A DNA stretch of 64,000 nucleotides from Dysidea avara (Eukaryota; Porifera; Demospongiae; Dictyoceratida; Dysideidae): assembly GCF_963678975.1 (NCBI RefSeq), contig NC_089277.1:25246672-25310671 (forward strand), written 5' to 3'. Made by a program: the position numbers and the translations under genes. Of the stretch, positions 13,039-25,532 are shown in pieces. Under the pieces are notes generated by a model. That model was not told the origin of the DNA. It made no database searches and saw only the letters and a program-made list of their open reading frames with translations. Position 1 is the stretch's first letter. Each line of letters starts with the position of its first letter.

Positions 13039-13039
13039 T
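12710..13039. repeat. terminal palindrome of E2
   Basis: Same ~325-bp inverted repeat family as 7864-8189. Centre around AATTGACCAAGCGGC near 12868. Its right end is the right end of E2. Confidence 0.85.
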
Positions 13040-13055
13040 ATATAATACATATATT

Positions 13056-13758
13056 GATTACAGAAATCTCCATGGTGGTTTCTTTGTAACTGAACACTCT
13101 ACAAGGTGACTTCTTCTATAGATGCTCTCTCTACAGGGTGAATTGTTTGTAGCTGAACGATCTACAAGGTAACTGCTTGTAGCTGATCTCTCTACAGGGT
13201 GATTTGTTTGTAGCTGAATTCTGTACAGGTGATTTGTTTGCAGCTGAGCTCTTTACAGAATGGTTTCTTTGTAGCTGAACTCTCTACAAGGTAACTTCTT
13301 CTAAATGATCTTTCTACAGGGCAATTTGTTTGTGGCTGAATTTTCTACGGGGTGATCTCTTTGCAGCTGAACTCTCTACATGGTTTTCTTTGTAGCTGAC
13401 CTCTCTGCAAGGTGATCCTTCTAGCTGATCTCTCTACCGGATGACTTGTTTGTAGCTGAACTCTCTAGAGGGTGATTTATTTGTAGCTGAACTCTCTACA
13501 AGGTAACTTCTTCTAGCTGATCTTTCTACAGGGTGATTTGTTTGTAGCTGAATTCTCTACAGGGCGATTTGTTTGTAGCTGAACTCTCTACATGGTAGTT
13601 TCTTTGTAGTTGAACTCTCTACGCTGTACCTTCTTCTAGCTGGACTCTCTACGGGTGGCCTGTTTCTAGCTGATCTCTTTACAGGGTGACTTGTTTCTAG
13701 CTGAACTCTCTACAAGGTAACATCTTCTAGCTGATCTTTCTACAGGGTGATTTGTGTG
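13056..13758 (-). repeat. satellite of E1, left part
   Basis: Reverse-orientation monomers (CTGAACTCTCTACAAGGTAA and relatives). The array stops abruptly at the TTTGTGTG duplication of the inserted transposon and resumes at 19508. Confidence 0.93.
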
Positions 13759-13899
13759 GGTGGGGACTATTCTACGGAACGGAACGGAATGATGGACTAA
13801 ACTACGGAACGGAACGCTTTCTCAAATTGAAGCTTGCAACTTACCATTGCTGAAACTGCCCTTACGAGTTATCAGTGGCACCTCCAGTGGGTGATTAAA

Positions 13900-16560
13900 C
13901 ATAGGATAAAAAGAATTAAAGGATCGATTGTGGGTTCTTGTTGGTTGTCATTAGTAACAAAGTATTAATTGTGGGATGAACTGTATCAGTGATGTTCATC
14001 CTTGGTTCATCTACGGATATACCAAGAAGGGAACTTTATGTGAGCTGGTTTGCTCATTTTGACTTTAGAAAACAGTCTGGGCTGGCTTTTCAAGTCATAT
14101 GTCAGTGTACAAATAAAGCAAGCAGGAAGACACTGGTAACAGGAAAGAGCCAGCTGAATTAAAACTTGAAGAATTTTGTGCAGTGTGAGAGGAGCAAATA
14201 TTTTGGCAGATCACAAAGTATTCTGCGAACATCACTGAATTGTATGCATGGAGTTATTAACAGCCGGTGCAGTGGACTAATGCTGTATGCAATAGTGAAC
14301 TGATTTTTTCTGTTGCACAAATTCAAGGATGTGTCTGACTGCTAGCCTTGAATCAGGCTAAATGCCAAAACTCCAAGATCAACCAAATCTCAATTATAAG
14401 CCTAGCTATGCATGTGAAACCATGCCCATAGCCACCAGGCAAATGTGATTTGGACCGAGATGTGTGTGTGATTTCAATGTATCTAGTCAGACCGGAAATG
14501 GAACACTCGCATTAATTACATACCACCTAAAAATCCTAGGATTTCTTAAGTGTAACATTTCACATGCTTCACTCCAAACAAAACAGGTTAAATTTGTTCA
14601 TCTATTTTCAAGTGATTCCCATGCAGTCCAGCTGCATGGTCCATGAAATTACAGTGGGATCTTACAGTGTGGGCTGCTCTGTGTTAGGGATGCGGCGATT
14701 ATGCTGGCATAATTTCGGGCATAATAGGTATGTGTGGGAATCAGGAATTATGCTAGCATTTTCAAGTGATTGTAAAGCTTTAACAGTAGGAAAATCTGCA
14801 GATTGCACAATTCCGTTAAAAAAGATCGAGATACTCTAATAGAGCAGTCAGAAACTCTAATAGAACAGTCACTGAATATTATTTACTATCATAAAGCAAT
14901 CACATTGAAACGAAATACTCTAATACAGCAACCAGCAAGACTATTGGAAGCTTAAACATCAATAAAAATGGTCTGGTACAGCAAAAAACTGGCATTATGG
15001 TAGCATAATTTTGGGAATAATGGGCAATTCTCAAAAGCATAATAGGTGATTTTCTGAGCACTGCTCAAAAGCATAATGCTCAATTTTTGGAGCATAATAG
15101 CCTCATGCCTACTCTGTGTTGGGTCTACTCTAGAGTTGAGATTTCAAGGTAGACTGCCAATGTACCGACACTGTTGTAGCATATTTAAGTGGAGGACAAA
15201 TGAATACAGTAATGCTAGATTATTTAAGTATACAAATTTTTCATAATGAAATTGATATCCCATTTTGATTTGTACCTCCACTTTGCAACATATTCAAGAA
15301 AAAGAAGTTACCACCCTTTTAATCTCCAACCGCTGTCATTAAATAACCAAGATCTCACCAGTCCTTGTTTTTTCCATCTACAGTTTTGCTTTGGAACAAT
15401 AATTATCTAAAGGCTCTAATTCATATTTAGTATTTAAATCTGTAATTCACCTTGTTATGGTTTTACTAATTTTATTCTTCATTTCCTTTGAAGCTGTACA
15501 GTATAGGTAAACAAAGATAAATTTTCTCTCCCATCTTATTCTAGGACTGAGAAAAATTTAATTATTTGTATACAGGCTCAAAATTGAGAAAATATAAAGC
15601 AAGTGAATTAATATTATACAGTCAGTTTGCTTTTTGTGAATCAGAGACCTTACAATTACTTTAATTATGATGTAATGTAATTATGATGTAATTTTGGACT
15701 ATAAAAACAGACTTTTTGATTGTAATTGTGCTGCTGTTTGCAGCTGTGAATAAAGATTGTTCTCTGCCTGTGTGTTAAAAACTGCGCTTTAGAGACTATC
15801 CTACCAGGGGAACCTTTTACATTTTGGATATTTAATGTCTCCAACTGTACCAAAAATTCAATGAATCCATGCATGCATCTCATCGCTGGTTGTCTGAACA
15901 TTCTGCAAGTGATACCTCACTCAATCAACCATATATTCTGTTTATTAGACTGAATAAAGTCATGATCACCTAGACTTTTCCTGTCACCAGTAACTTTCTA
16001 GTTAATTTCTCTGTGGATATTACGCTCTGAAACTGAAGAAATTGAGTGGTCTTCTAAACTATTTATCTTGTCAAGATCACCAGAAGCAACTGACATCCAA
16101 TCAGCTACTATATTGTAGTAACAAAACTTGCCTTGGTCATGCAATAAATGAATTGAAGAGACCTGCTTGATATATCAGGTAATAGAACAATGCACTGCAT
16201 GAAACAGCTATTAATATTTTATTATTATCCTATTCCATTTCCTGGAAGTTCCACTGATGAATGCAACTTCAGCAATGATAGTGGCTAGACAAGTTGTAAG
16301 TTTTGATTCAGAAAGCATTCCATTCTGTAAAATAGACCCCATCCTGGATTCAGCTCACTACTCAGGCTAAGATATCTGACATTATGTAGTCCACTATTCT
16401 GTTAATGAATCATTGATGTTCACACAATATAGCCTCCTTGAGGTATCTGAATGTTTGCTCTTCACACACTGCACAAAATTCATTTAGATTCTGTTTATCC
16501 TGACAGAGTTGATTCAGCTTGTCACCATACTTGTTTCCTTTGTAGTGTAGCTACATACTT
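13900..16560. other. transposon interior without recognised gene
   Basis: Holds one pair of ATACTCTAATAGAGCAGTC-type motifs (14824-14871) and several AGCATAATAGG-type motifs (about 14690-15110). The short open frames here have no motif I recognise. Confidence 0.5.
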
Positions 16561-19190
16561 AGTACCCAAAACACTGTATTATTGGGAGATTTAAATTTTC
16601 CTGACATAGACTGGAGTATCTACAGTGGTAGTTCCCCCACAGCTGATGATTTCGCAGAAGTAGTATATGGACTCAATTTGATTCAATGCATAACTGGCCC
16701 CACACATCGCGCTGGGAACACCCTAGACATAGCCTTGTCTAATATAAGTGGCCTTCAACATATTGAAACCTGCACAAACCTACCACCCAATCTCTCATCT
16801 GACCATTATTTGATAAAACTTCTCATTAACCATGTCCTCAACAAACCTACAAAAATACGTATACAAAGATTAGATTACAATAAAGTTAACTGGGAGGACA
16901 TGAACCAATTCCTTACAGAATATGACTTTACCTTAGCATTGAATTCTAAAAATGTCGAGTTTATCTGGCTATACCTGAAAACTGCCATAAGTAGTGCTTT
17001 AACCTAAGATCTCTATTAAAGAATCAAATCATCCTAAGTGGTTTAACTCAACAATCCATCACAAAATCAAGTGCCTCCGCACTGCTAAGAGACAACTTGT
17101 GAGACATCCTACAGAAAGGAAAAGACTTAAAGTGGAGGATCTACAAAGGGAACTACAACAGATGATAACTGAAGCTAAGCATGAATATGAAACAAATCTA
17201 GCTTTAAATTATGCTCACAGTAATAGCAACAAAATTTTTAAATATATATCAAGTATCAAAGGGCGAGAAAGCTTTCCTGCTAAAATGCACTACATAAATG
17301 AATCAGCATCCACTGACTCGGAAAAAGCTCAACTATTTAACAACTATTTCCACTCAGTTTTTTCTACATTTACAGGTTCAACATCATCTGTATCTGACTC
17401 ACAATCAAGCAGTGTCACTCCTCATGTCCAAGATATTCTGTTTTCTGATTCTGACGTCCTTGACTTACTCATATCTCTTGACGAAACCAAAGCTTGTGGC
17501 ATTGACAGCTTTAGCCCAAAAATCTTCAAACACTGTGCAGGGCCATTACTTCATATAATTTACCATCTTTTTCACACGAGTATATCATGCAGTTTTATTC
17601 CTCTTGACTGGCGCACTCATTGTGTGGTTCCTGTGTACAAATCTGGGGACAAAAGTTCTGTGAGCAGCTACAGACCCATCTCACTGTTATGTATTTTATC
17701 GAAGGTTCTAGAAAGAATTGTGTATAATAATATAATTAACCGTGTCAGAGAACAATCCACCAAACATCAGTTTGGTTTCTTTCCTAGAAGATCTACGTTA
17801 CAGCAGCTACTAGTATTTGCAGAAAAAGTCTTTGAACCTAACAAATGTGAAGTGGATGTAGTATACATGGATTTCAAGAAAGCTTTTGACTCTGTCTCTC
17901 ACCACCACTTACTTGGCAAATTACAAACCTTTGGAATAACTGGTAAAGCAAGACAGTGGTTTGAAGCATATCTACACAATCGCTATCAATGTGTCAAGAT
18001 AGGAGATTCGCTGTCAGAATTATGTTATGTACATTCAGGGGTGCCCCAAGGAAGTGTCTTAGGACCTTTGTTATTCGTCATTTTCATTAACAACCTACCC
18101 GAATTCATTCAATTTGCAACTCCTTTTATATACGCTGATGACACCAAACTTCTATATGCAATTAGATCTCGTGAAGATACTGCAAAGTTACAAACTGATA
18201 TCAACAGAGCTTCTAATTGGAGCACCCTGACTGACTTACTTTTCAACGAATCCAAATTTATTCATTTACGTTTCTTCTCGACTACAACAGTCCCCCCTAC
18301 ATACACCATCAATGGAAATCCTATTAAATGTCTAGCACAGCATAAAGATCTTGGAGTAACATTCACATCTGACTTCAGCTGGTCAGCACACTATAATAAC
18401 ATATGTACGAAAGCTTACCAAACCTTAGGACTTATCAGAAGAACATTCCAGGTTAACAGTGCTGAGGCAAAGAAACGTCTATACCTAGCACTAGTCAGAT
18501 CACAACTATTATATTGTTCACAACTATTGAGGCCTCAACTAATGAGAGACATTACTGCACTAGAACACATTCAATGAAGAGCCACTAAATATATTCTTAA
18601 CGATTATACATCCTCATACAAACTCAGACTGGAACAACTGCATCTCCTGCCTCTCATGTATCACTATGAACTCCAAGATATACTGTTTCTAATAAAATCA
18701 TTAAAGTCACCCACTGATAATTTTAACATCTACAACTACATCACTTTTGCAAGAGGCAACACCAGATCTGGGATTAACCAAAAGCTGAATCATCCAAGGA
18801 CATCATCAGTAACACAACATCATTTTTACTTTAACAGGATAGCCAGACTATACAATTACTTACCAGTCATTGATCTTTCACTGTCTACCAACACAATTAA
18901 ATATCGTTTAACTAACTATTTATGGTCGCATTTTACTAATAACTTCAACCCTGAGAGAGCTTGTACATTTCACCTTTTGTGCCCTTGCCACCCCTGCTCT
19001 AGAGCGCCAATTTCTACCAATTTTAACAAACTCTAGTTATCTATTGTAATTATAAGTAACTAATAGTTGTAATTAAATAGTTATTGCATTGGATTGTATG
19101 TATGTTTCTTTGGCAGTGGGTATCTATTACCCACTGACCTTTAATGCAGTCTTGAACTGCATTAAAAAGTATTAAAAAATAAAAAAATAC
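16560..19190 (+). mobile_element. 5'-truncated non-LTR retrotransposon (CR1/L2-like)
   Basis: Encodes the end of an apurinic-type endonuclease and a reverse transcriptase, followed by a short 3' UTR ending in A-rich repeats (ATTAAAAAGTATTAAAAAAT). The N-terminal endonuclease motifs are missing. The clade assignment rests on the RT motif wording and C-terminal style only. Confidence 0.85.
16576..19036 (+). pseudogene. LINE endonuclease-reverse transcriptase ORF with one frameshift and one stop
   Basis: The first segment (to 17007) shows endonuclease motifs GDLNFPDIDW and SSDHYLI. The frame then shifts at about 16998-17007, and the reading continues in the second segment through 18577 and on to 19036. 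RT motifs are intact: YMDFKKAFDSV, SGVPQGSVLGPLLF and YADDTKL. A single TGA at 18575-18577 stands where the family usually has Arg (CAA TGA AGA), and the same frame stays open for another 153 codons. So two small lesions inactivate an otherwise well-preserved ORF, suggesting a fairly young insertion. RT would copy the element's RNA at a nicked target. Confidence 0.88.
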
Positions 19191-19507
19191 TGCCGGATTT
19201 ATGCCTATTAGAAAGGCTGAGCCCCAGATTGTACATTCTAAAGTCAAAGTAAGCAAAAACAACTCACATATTCAGTAGCAAAAACAAGTCATGCATTAAG
19301 TTCCCTACTTGATACATCCGAAGATAAACAGCAAGAACCCACAATCGATCTTTATCTTTCTTGGGGTACGTTTGTTTACCAGCTGGAAGTGCCACCGATA
19401 ACTTGTACAGCAATGGTAAGCTGCAAGCTTCAATTCGAGAAGGCATTCCGTTCCGTAGTTTAGTCCATCATTCCGTTCCGTTCCGTTCCGTAGAATAGAC
19501 CCCACCA

Positions 19508-21020
19508 TTTGTGTGTAGCTAAATTCTCTACAGGGCGATTTGTTTGCAGCTGAACTCTCTACATGGTAGTTTCTTTGTAGCTGAACTCTCTACAATGTAA
19601 TTTCTTCTAGCTGAACTCTCTATGGGTGGCTTGTTTCTAGCTGATCGACCTCTCTACATAGTGACTTGCTTCTAGCTGAACTCTCTACAGGGTGACTTAT
19701 TTGTAGCTGAACTCTCTACAAGGTAACTTCTTCTAGCTGATCTTTCTACAGGGTGATTTGTTTGTAGCTGAATTCTCTACAGGGCGATTTGTTTGTAGCT
19801 GAACTCTCTACATGGTAGTTTCTTTGTAGCTGAACTCTCTACGCTGTAACTTCTTCTAGCTGGACTCTCTACGGGTGGCCTGTTTCTAGCTGATCTCTCT
19901 ATAGGGTGACTTGTTTCTAGCTGAACTCTCTACAACGCAACATCTTCTAGCTGATCTTTCTACAGGGTGATTTGTGTGTAGCTAAATTTTCTACAAGGCG
20001 ATTTGTTTGCAGCTGAACTCTCTACAATGTAACTTCTTCTAGCTGAACTCTCTACGGGTGGCTTGTTTCTAGCTGATCTCTCTACAGGGTGACTTGTTTC
20101 TAGCTGAAGTCTCTACAGGGTGATTTATTTGTAGCTGAACTCTCTACAAGGTAACTTCTTCTAGCTGATCTTTCTACAGGGTGATTTGTTTGTAGCTGAA
20201 TTCTCTACAGGGCGATTTGTTTGTAGCTGAACTCTCTACATGGTAGTTTCTTTGTAGCTGAACTCTCTACAATGTAACTTCTTCTAGCTGAACTCTCTAC
20301 GGGTGGCTTGTTTCTAGCTGATCTCTCTACAGGGTGACTTGTTTCTAGCTGAATTCTCTACAGGGTGATTAGTTTGTAGCTGAACTCTCTACAAGGTAAC
20401 TTCTTCTAGCTGATCTTCCTACAGGGTAATTTGTTTGTAGCTGAACTCTCTACAGGGCGATTTGTTTGCAGCTGAACTCTCTACATGGTAGTTTCTTTGT
20501 AGCTGAACTTTCTACAATGTAATTTCTTCTAGCTGAACTCTCTACAGGATGACTTGTTTCTACCTGATCTCTGTCCAGGGTGACTTGTTCCTAGCTGAAC
20601 TCTCTACAGGTGATTTGTTTGCAGCTGAACTCTCTTACATGGTGGTTTCTTTGTAGCTGAACTCTCTACAAAGTGACTTCTTCTAGCTGATCTATCTACA
20701 GGATGACTTGTTTCTAGCTGAACTCTCTACAGTGTGATCTGTTCATAGCGGAACTTTCTACTGGGTGATTTGTTTGCAGCTAAACTCTTTGCATGATTGT
20801 TTCTTTGTAACTGAACTCTCTACAAGGTAACTTCATCTAGCTGATCTCTCTACAGGGTAATTTGTTTGTAGCTGAATTCTCTACAGGGTGGTTTATTTGA
20901 GCTGAACTCTCTACATGATGATGGCTTCTTTGTAGCTGAACCCTCTATAAGGTACCTTCTTCTAGCTGATCTGACTACAGGGTGACTTGTTTGTAGCTAA
21001 ATTCTCTACAGAATAACTTG
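19508..21020 (-). repeat. satellite of E1, right part
   Basis: Continuation of the array at 13056-13758, with the same three monomer kinds in reverse orientation. It ends in degenerate monomers at about 21020. Confidence 0.93.
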
Positions 21021-22088
21021 CAATGTAATATTACTGAGTAAATTATAAATGCAGCTGAATGCTTTATTAGGGTGACTGTTCTATTAGAGTATCTCGATCT
21101 CGCATTTGCTGCACGTAGTTGCCTTTCGAATCATAACTCAGTGATTTGTAATTCGATTCTTCTTTACTACTGCAAGAACTTTCTATGATGATTATTCCAG
21201 CTACATACTGATTTTCAGCTCGTTGGTCTAAGCGGTTTGCCTGGTAGACACGAAAACTAATAGTTTTTATATTCATAAAAATCGATCGCGTAATTTTGAC
21301 ACTGGTTGGGTTTTGTGTCATATCTCCATGGTCTTTATCCCGATTCCTTTCAAACCAAAAAAGGCAGTCCTACGATAGTTGCTCCATCTACATATCAAGT
21401 TTCAACTGATTCCTCCAAGGGGTTTACCCTGTAGGCGTGACAGACCTTCGACCTTATTTTACGCAAATAATCGGTCATAACTCCGTGATTGGTCATCGGA
21501 TTCCTACCAAAGTTGGTACGGAGATCCGCCTTAATGAGACCATTAAGTGTGCCAAATTTCAGCCCAATCCGAGCACGAATTCGTGTTTTATGGCGAATTT
21601 TGCGAAGTGTGAGAAATGAAAAAGAAAAAAACGAAGAAATTAAAACGACATTTTGTTTGCTCGTATCTCGGAAATGGCTGGACCGATTTTCTTCAAATTA
21701 GGTATGTAGACTCCCCTAACTGGACGGCACGTCTCTAGAAAATTTAGTTCCAATCGGATAAGGGATCACAGAGCTACATAGGTGTGAAAATTGCGTTTTC
21801 TTTCTTCCTGTTAATATACTCACTGTGTGGCGCGCCGACTTCTTGGGCCGCACGACACACTACCGTGTGTCTTGATATTGTTCATTTTGACCTTGGTGCA
21901 AAGTATATACAATTCTGCCAATGGCACATTAATGTAAAGATTTGCATTTTAGTAGGCTAGGCTTGTGTCAAATATGCTAGCATAAAGCATAATAGGCTGG
22001 AATGCTATACTAGATGAGATACTATACTATACTAGATACTAATGCATAAAGCATATTAGATGGAGTGGATATAGATCGATACTCCTTA

Positions 22089-22138
22089 TTATTATCAATT
22101 TACCACAGACCGGGAAGGACAAGTACAAAAGGTGTAAG
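22089..22138 (-). mobile_element. 50-bp LINE tail insertion (unit 1 only)
   Basis: Absent from the matching place in unit 2 (around 35328). Flanked by CCTTA (22084-22088 and 22139-22143). It ends in an AAT-type tail on the minus strand and matches the remnant near 556-625: a very short, 5'-truncated retro-insertion. Confidence 0.8.
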
Positions 22139-22143
22139 CCTTA

Positions 22144-24007
22144 ATAGAGCATTCAGTGGAAATTACAATCATAGATAATAGACAAGGGGTGTCTATCATC
22201 TGTGCTGCAATAGAGTACCCAAACGCAATAAATAGATATATTATACTCTCTAATAGTACAGTCACTTTGTGGTGAAATACTCTAAAAGAGCATTTTACTG
22301 ATTAGAATATTAATGTTCCAAGATAATTGTATGAAATGTTGCTAACCTAGGAACATAATGCAAGCATAATGGGAACATTGAAGAGCATAATAGGTGAAAA
22401 TTTGGGGAATTCCTGAAGGCGTTTTGGGTTAAATTCTGAGCATGTTTGACTCAGTCCTACATTTTGAGCATGTATTAAATTATACAGTGGAATCTCGAGT
22501 ACCCTTATCCGAACCTCTATTATCCTTGTAGTTTATATTGACCATGATAAACTTTGAGTTAGATAGAGGGAGCCTGCATTTATACAGCCCAAGGGAGTGA
22601 CCATGAGTGCTATGTAGTGATCATGACTCCCCCTCAGCCCACTAAACTGCATATAGCACTAACTGATAACAACATTACTTTTATTTAGGTTATAATATAG
22701 CATATAATAGCATGAATTTCTAGTTACGTACATTTCTGAGATACAGATGGTACTATGTACCAGACTGCTCAGATAAGAGAGGTTCCACTGTAAAAGACAC
22801 GTAGCTAGGAAAGTATATATATATAGTAGCTAGTTAGAATATATAGGTTCCAGCCAATCTCTAGCAGATTGTTCAATATTCTTGTAATGCTTATAATATG
22901 CCTATATACAAGTACGTGACATGAGTAAAATGTTGTAATGCAGAAAATTTATATCTTTATAGTGCAGCGACATCTTTTTTTAAATTGTAGACTTTAGTCA
23001 TCTACAATTGTCAGTTGCATTGTAGCTAGGTGGCTAGCTAGTTGCTAACATTAGCCTTTCCAACATATGCATGCATATATAATTATTATATATATGTGTA
23101 ACAAAATGAAGCACCATAAATAATTATTATGAGTGCTCTATAAAGCCACATTATCGGTGTCTGTGTTGCCATCACAGTTCATTGGATCTCAGTGCTACTT
23201 GCATTTTTACTGGTCTCTCTCTATGTAGCTCACATGCATGTTTATGCTTGCATGCTAGCATGGAACTTGTCACAGGTTGGTGGATCCTTGTATGCCGGAG
23301 ACAGATTTTGTTGCACTTCAGTACCAATCAGCAATTGCAGGTGTACATGTCTATATTATTATTGAATTTCCAAATTTTAAAAGAATAAAGCATGTACTGT
23401 GTATGCTTTGGTACAGCTATGCCAAAAAGGCACCTGTTGAGCTGAAATGGTCGATGTTAAGTAGTGAACTGCAAAAATCAAGCTTGTAGCCCTAGCTTTC
23501 ATTTGCATTAGTTATATAGTAAGACAGAGTCAGTCAGCAGAAAATTCCACTTGTATATAAATTATGACTTACAACATTAGTCACAATTACAACCACCAGG
23601 AGTAGCATCTCTCATGGCCTAGTTTATCGTCATTAATTTGTTGGAGCAATCCTCTGTTTGGCTTGCTTGGACATGTTTCCATATTTTTCAGTTTGTTGCC
23701 TGGTACTCCTTTGTGGGAGTGCTTCATTTTCCCACTCCCTGCAGTGTGCTCAATAGACTGCAGGGCTTTCTGGTTAAAGCCACTGTTAGGGGTTGATTGT
23801 GTGTTGGCTGGCAGTTCATGCAGTGTTTTGTAGGTTAGTTCTTAATTTTCTTTTTTTGCACACAATACTAGTTAAGGCCACTTCAACTAAATTACTTGTT
23901 TCTCGGACCCGACCGACCCATAAGATTTGTAAATGAAATGTTTTTGTTCATTTTTAAAGATCACGTGTTCGATCGCATGAGTTTACGGCATCAATAATAT
24001 TGTTGGC
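22144..24007. other. shared flank B, unit 1; no gene recognised
   Basis: Duplicated at about 35334-36646 plus 42284-42838. It holds AGCATAATAGG-type motifs (22360-22400), small TA repeats (22815, 23085) and a dispersed repeat (about 23690-23870) that recurs inverted at 44040-44170. The short open frames near 23180-23490 differ in frame between copies and look non-coding. Confidence 0.5.
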
Positions 24008-24502
24008 CATCCGGCGGATCTAGATGGGTTTCTGGGGTTTCGACAGAAACCCCCTTTTAAATTTTGCTCAGTGGCTGTCTAAATACATAAACATTGTTGT
24101 ACTGACAATTTATCATAGCAAACAACTATATATACCATTGTATTTCAGTAGAATGCATACAGTTGCACTTTACTAACACCATTTATAGCTATTATATCCT
24201 CTCAGCAACACTTCACTTTTCATCTCCCACTGCATTAAAAACGATCGAGATACTCTAATAGAGCAGTCATGTAACTACTCTAATAGAGCAATCAAAGCTA
24301 CAGCTTGTAGTCACTATATGTGCCCTATAGTTAGCTACGGTATTTACTATGTAAAGCATTGGATTTATTGTAATTGGTAACTAAAAATCGCCTAAAATCC
24401 GATCTCAGAGCTTCTAAAATTTCCAAATTTTCCAGAGAAATGTCATCAGATGCCTTATTCAGCTGTACTAGCCCCCTTTTAAAAATCCTAGATCCGCCAC
24501 TG
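24008..24502. mobile_element. hAT-like element, GGCGGATCTAG family (unit 1)
   Basis: The right end is the inverse of CAGTGGCGGATCTAGGATTT, a typical hAT terminus. The left end reads CATCCGGCGGATCTAG. No clean 8-bp duplication is visible, so it is old or one end is altered. A pair of ATACTCTAATAGAGCAGTC motifs lies at 24241-24293. The duplication breakpoint lies a few bases beyond its right end. Confidence 0.65.
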
Positions 24503-24542
24503 ATATCTGCTATTGCATGCAGATGCGTGAGACCGCTTGCAT

Positions 24543-25242
24543 CAGCGTTGAAACCGGGTCACTACTGCTGACCCGGATGACCCACTGACCCGGATAGCAA
24601 TCCGGGTCAGACCCGGATTTGACCCGGATGTGACCCGGATTAAATTAAACCGAGGCGCGCGATAAGAGCTATGTTTCGGGTATTCTCGAGCGACTCAGGC
24701 GGCGAGACTACGTTTTGAGCGTTCGATTCGTGTTGAGTAAACGAGTAGTTATGTGATAACTAAGCCGGTAAGTTTATAATTTAAAATCAGTCAGTGGGTT
24801 TGGTTCCACGTAGCTACTGTGAGTTTACAGACAGCAATTGAGTGTGGCTTCGTACATACTTAGTATTGCAATTTCCCAATATATTAAAATGGGTGTGGCT
24901 CACAAAAGTACTTATCCTGCTGCAAGACTAGACCTAGACTATATACAACTCATACATTAATCGATTAGTGGGCGTTGCCCCACGTAAGCTTGCAGACAGA
25001 AACGGACACAGTTTCATGCTACAGACTGTACTTATTAATGAATTGGCGTGGCTGAGCGTATGTTTGTAACGCGATAAGTGGGCGTGGCTCACGAAAGAGC
25101 TACGCGACTAGCGTTTATAGGTTCCACGTCGTCAAACGATCAATTTCGTTTCTCACGTGATCCAATCCGGGTCAGACCCGGATAATTTGTAAACCGGGTC
25201 AGACCTGGATGACCCGGTTGACCCGATCCGGTTTCAACGCTG
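24543..25242. mobile_element. hAT-like non-autonomous element, 700 bp (unit 2 only)
   Basis: Starts CAGCGTTGAAACCGGGTCAC and ends GGTTTCAACGCTG, flanked by the exact 8-bp duplication GCTTGCAT (24535-24542 and 25243-25250). Unit 1 lacks it. The ends carry many GACCCGGAT repeats in both orientations. No transposase ORF. It lies in the 5' flank of sulfotransferase copy 2. Confidence 0.93.
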
Positions 25243-25532
25243 GCTTGCATGTCTGATAGTGATATATTAAACCTGCCTAAAAAATAATAAATAGCTATGA
25301 GAAACTTTGCCAGGCCTTATTGCTATAGAATTCTTTGTTGCTGAAAGGAATCAAAAAGTCACAAAATCTGCTATATCTATAGCCGGTAAGGAGTGCTAAA
25401 GGGCTTTTTTGCGCCGGCGCTTATTACAAGCACCTGCGCGAAAGAGTGGTCAGGTATCTAACCGCAACCATTGTTCTGACGTACCGGATAGACGCCTTAG
25501 TAGATAGATTCTTTAACTGTAGTTTGATTGGT

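Larger units (their letters stand above)
13759..19507. mobile_element. 5.75-kb transposon with 8-bp target duplication, carrying a LINE
   Basis: Terminal inverted repeats of more than 100 bp start GGTGGGGACTATTCTACGG (left) and TGGTGGGGTCTATTCTACG (right, reversed). Each has repeated GGAACGGAAC and then TTGAAGCTTGCA and TTACCATTGCTG. The flanks carry the exact 8-bp duplication TTTGTGTG (13751-13758 and 19508-19515), inserted in a satellite monomer. An 8-bp duplication fits hAT, Merlin or P-type elements. The terminus is not the usual hAT CAG, so I leave the superfamily open. No transposase was recognised; the LINE inside occupies about 16560-19190. Confidence 0.85.
7865..21875 (-). mobile_element. 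satellite element E1 (minus orientation; interrupted)
   Basis: Begins TCTAATCC after an A and ends GTGTCTTGA before a T. From the left it has palindrome 7864-8189, a tail, satellite (13056-13758 and 19508-21020) and a conserved block (about 21058-21875). It is split by E2 (8332-13038) and by a 5749-bp transposon (13759-19507). With both removed it is about 3547 bp, close to the 3530 bp of its unit 2 counterpart E3 without the MITE. It lies just downstream of sulfotransferase copy 1 and predates the duplication. Confidence 0.82.
1143..24506. repeat. tandem segmental duplication, unit 1
   Basis: The text starting ATTGCATGCAGATGCGTGAG at 1143 recurs at 24512. The text ending CTAGATCCGCCACTGATATC near 24506 recurs at about 43626. 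Between these ends the order is the same in both units: sulfotransferase exon 1, intron, exon 2, satellite element in reverse orientation, shared flank. Exon 1 differs at 9 of 859 positions and exon 2 at none. Unit 1 carries four private insertions (3127-3626, 8332-13038, 13759-19507, 22089-22138). Confidence 0.93.

Noticed and set aside
8332-21875. A single 13.5-kb palindromic transposon with matching hairpin ends
   Set aside because: Unit 2 shows that the right arm existed alone (E3) before the left arm (E2) arrived, so it is two separate insertions.
23182-23489. Short overlapping frames in flank B, and their copies at 36325-36631
   Set aside because: Small indels between the two units change the frames, no motif is recognisable and no splice context is consistent.
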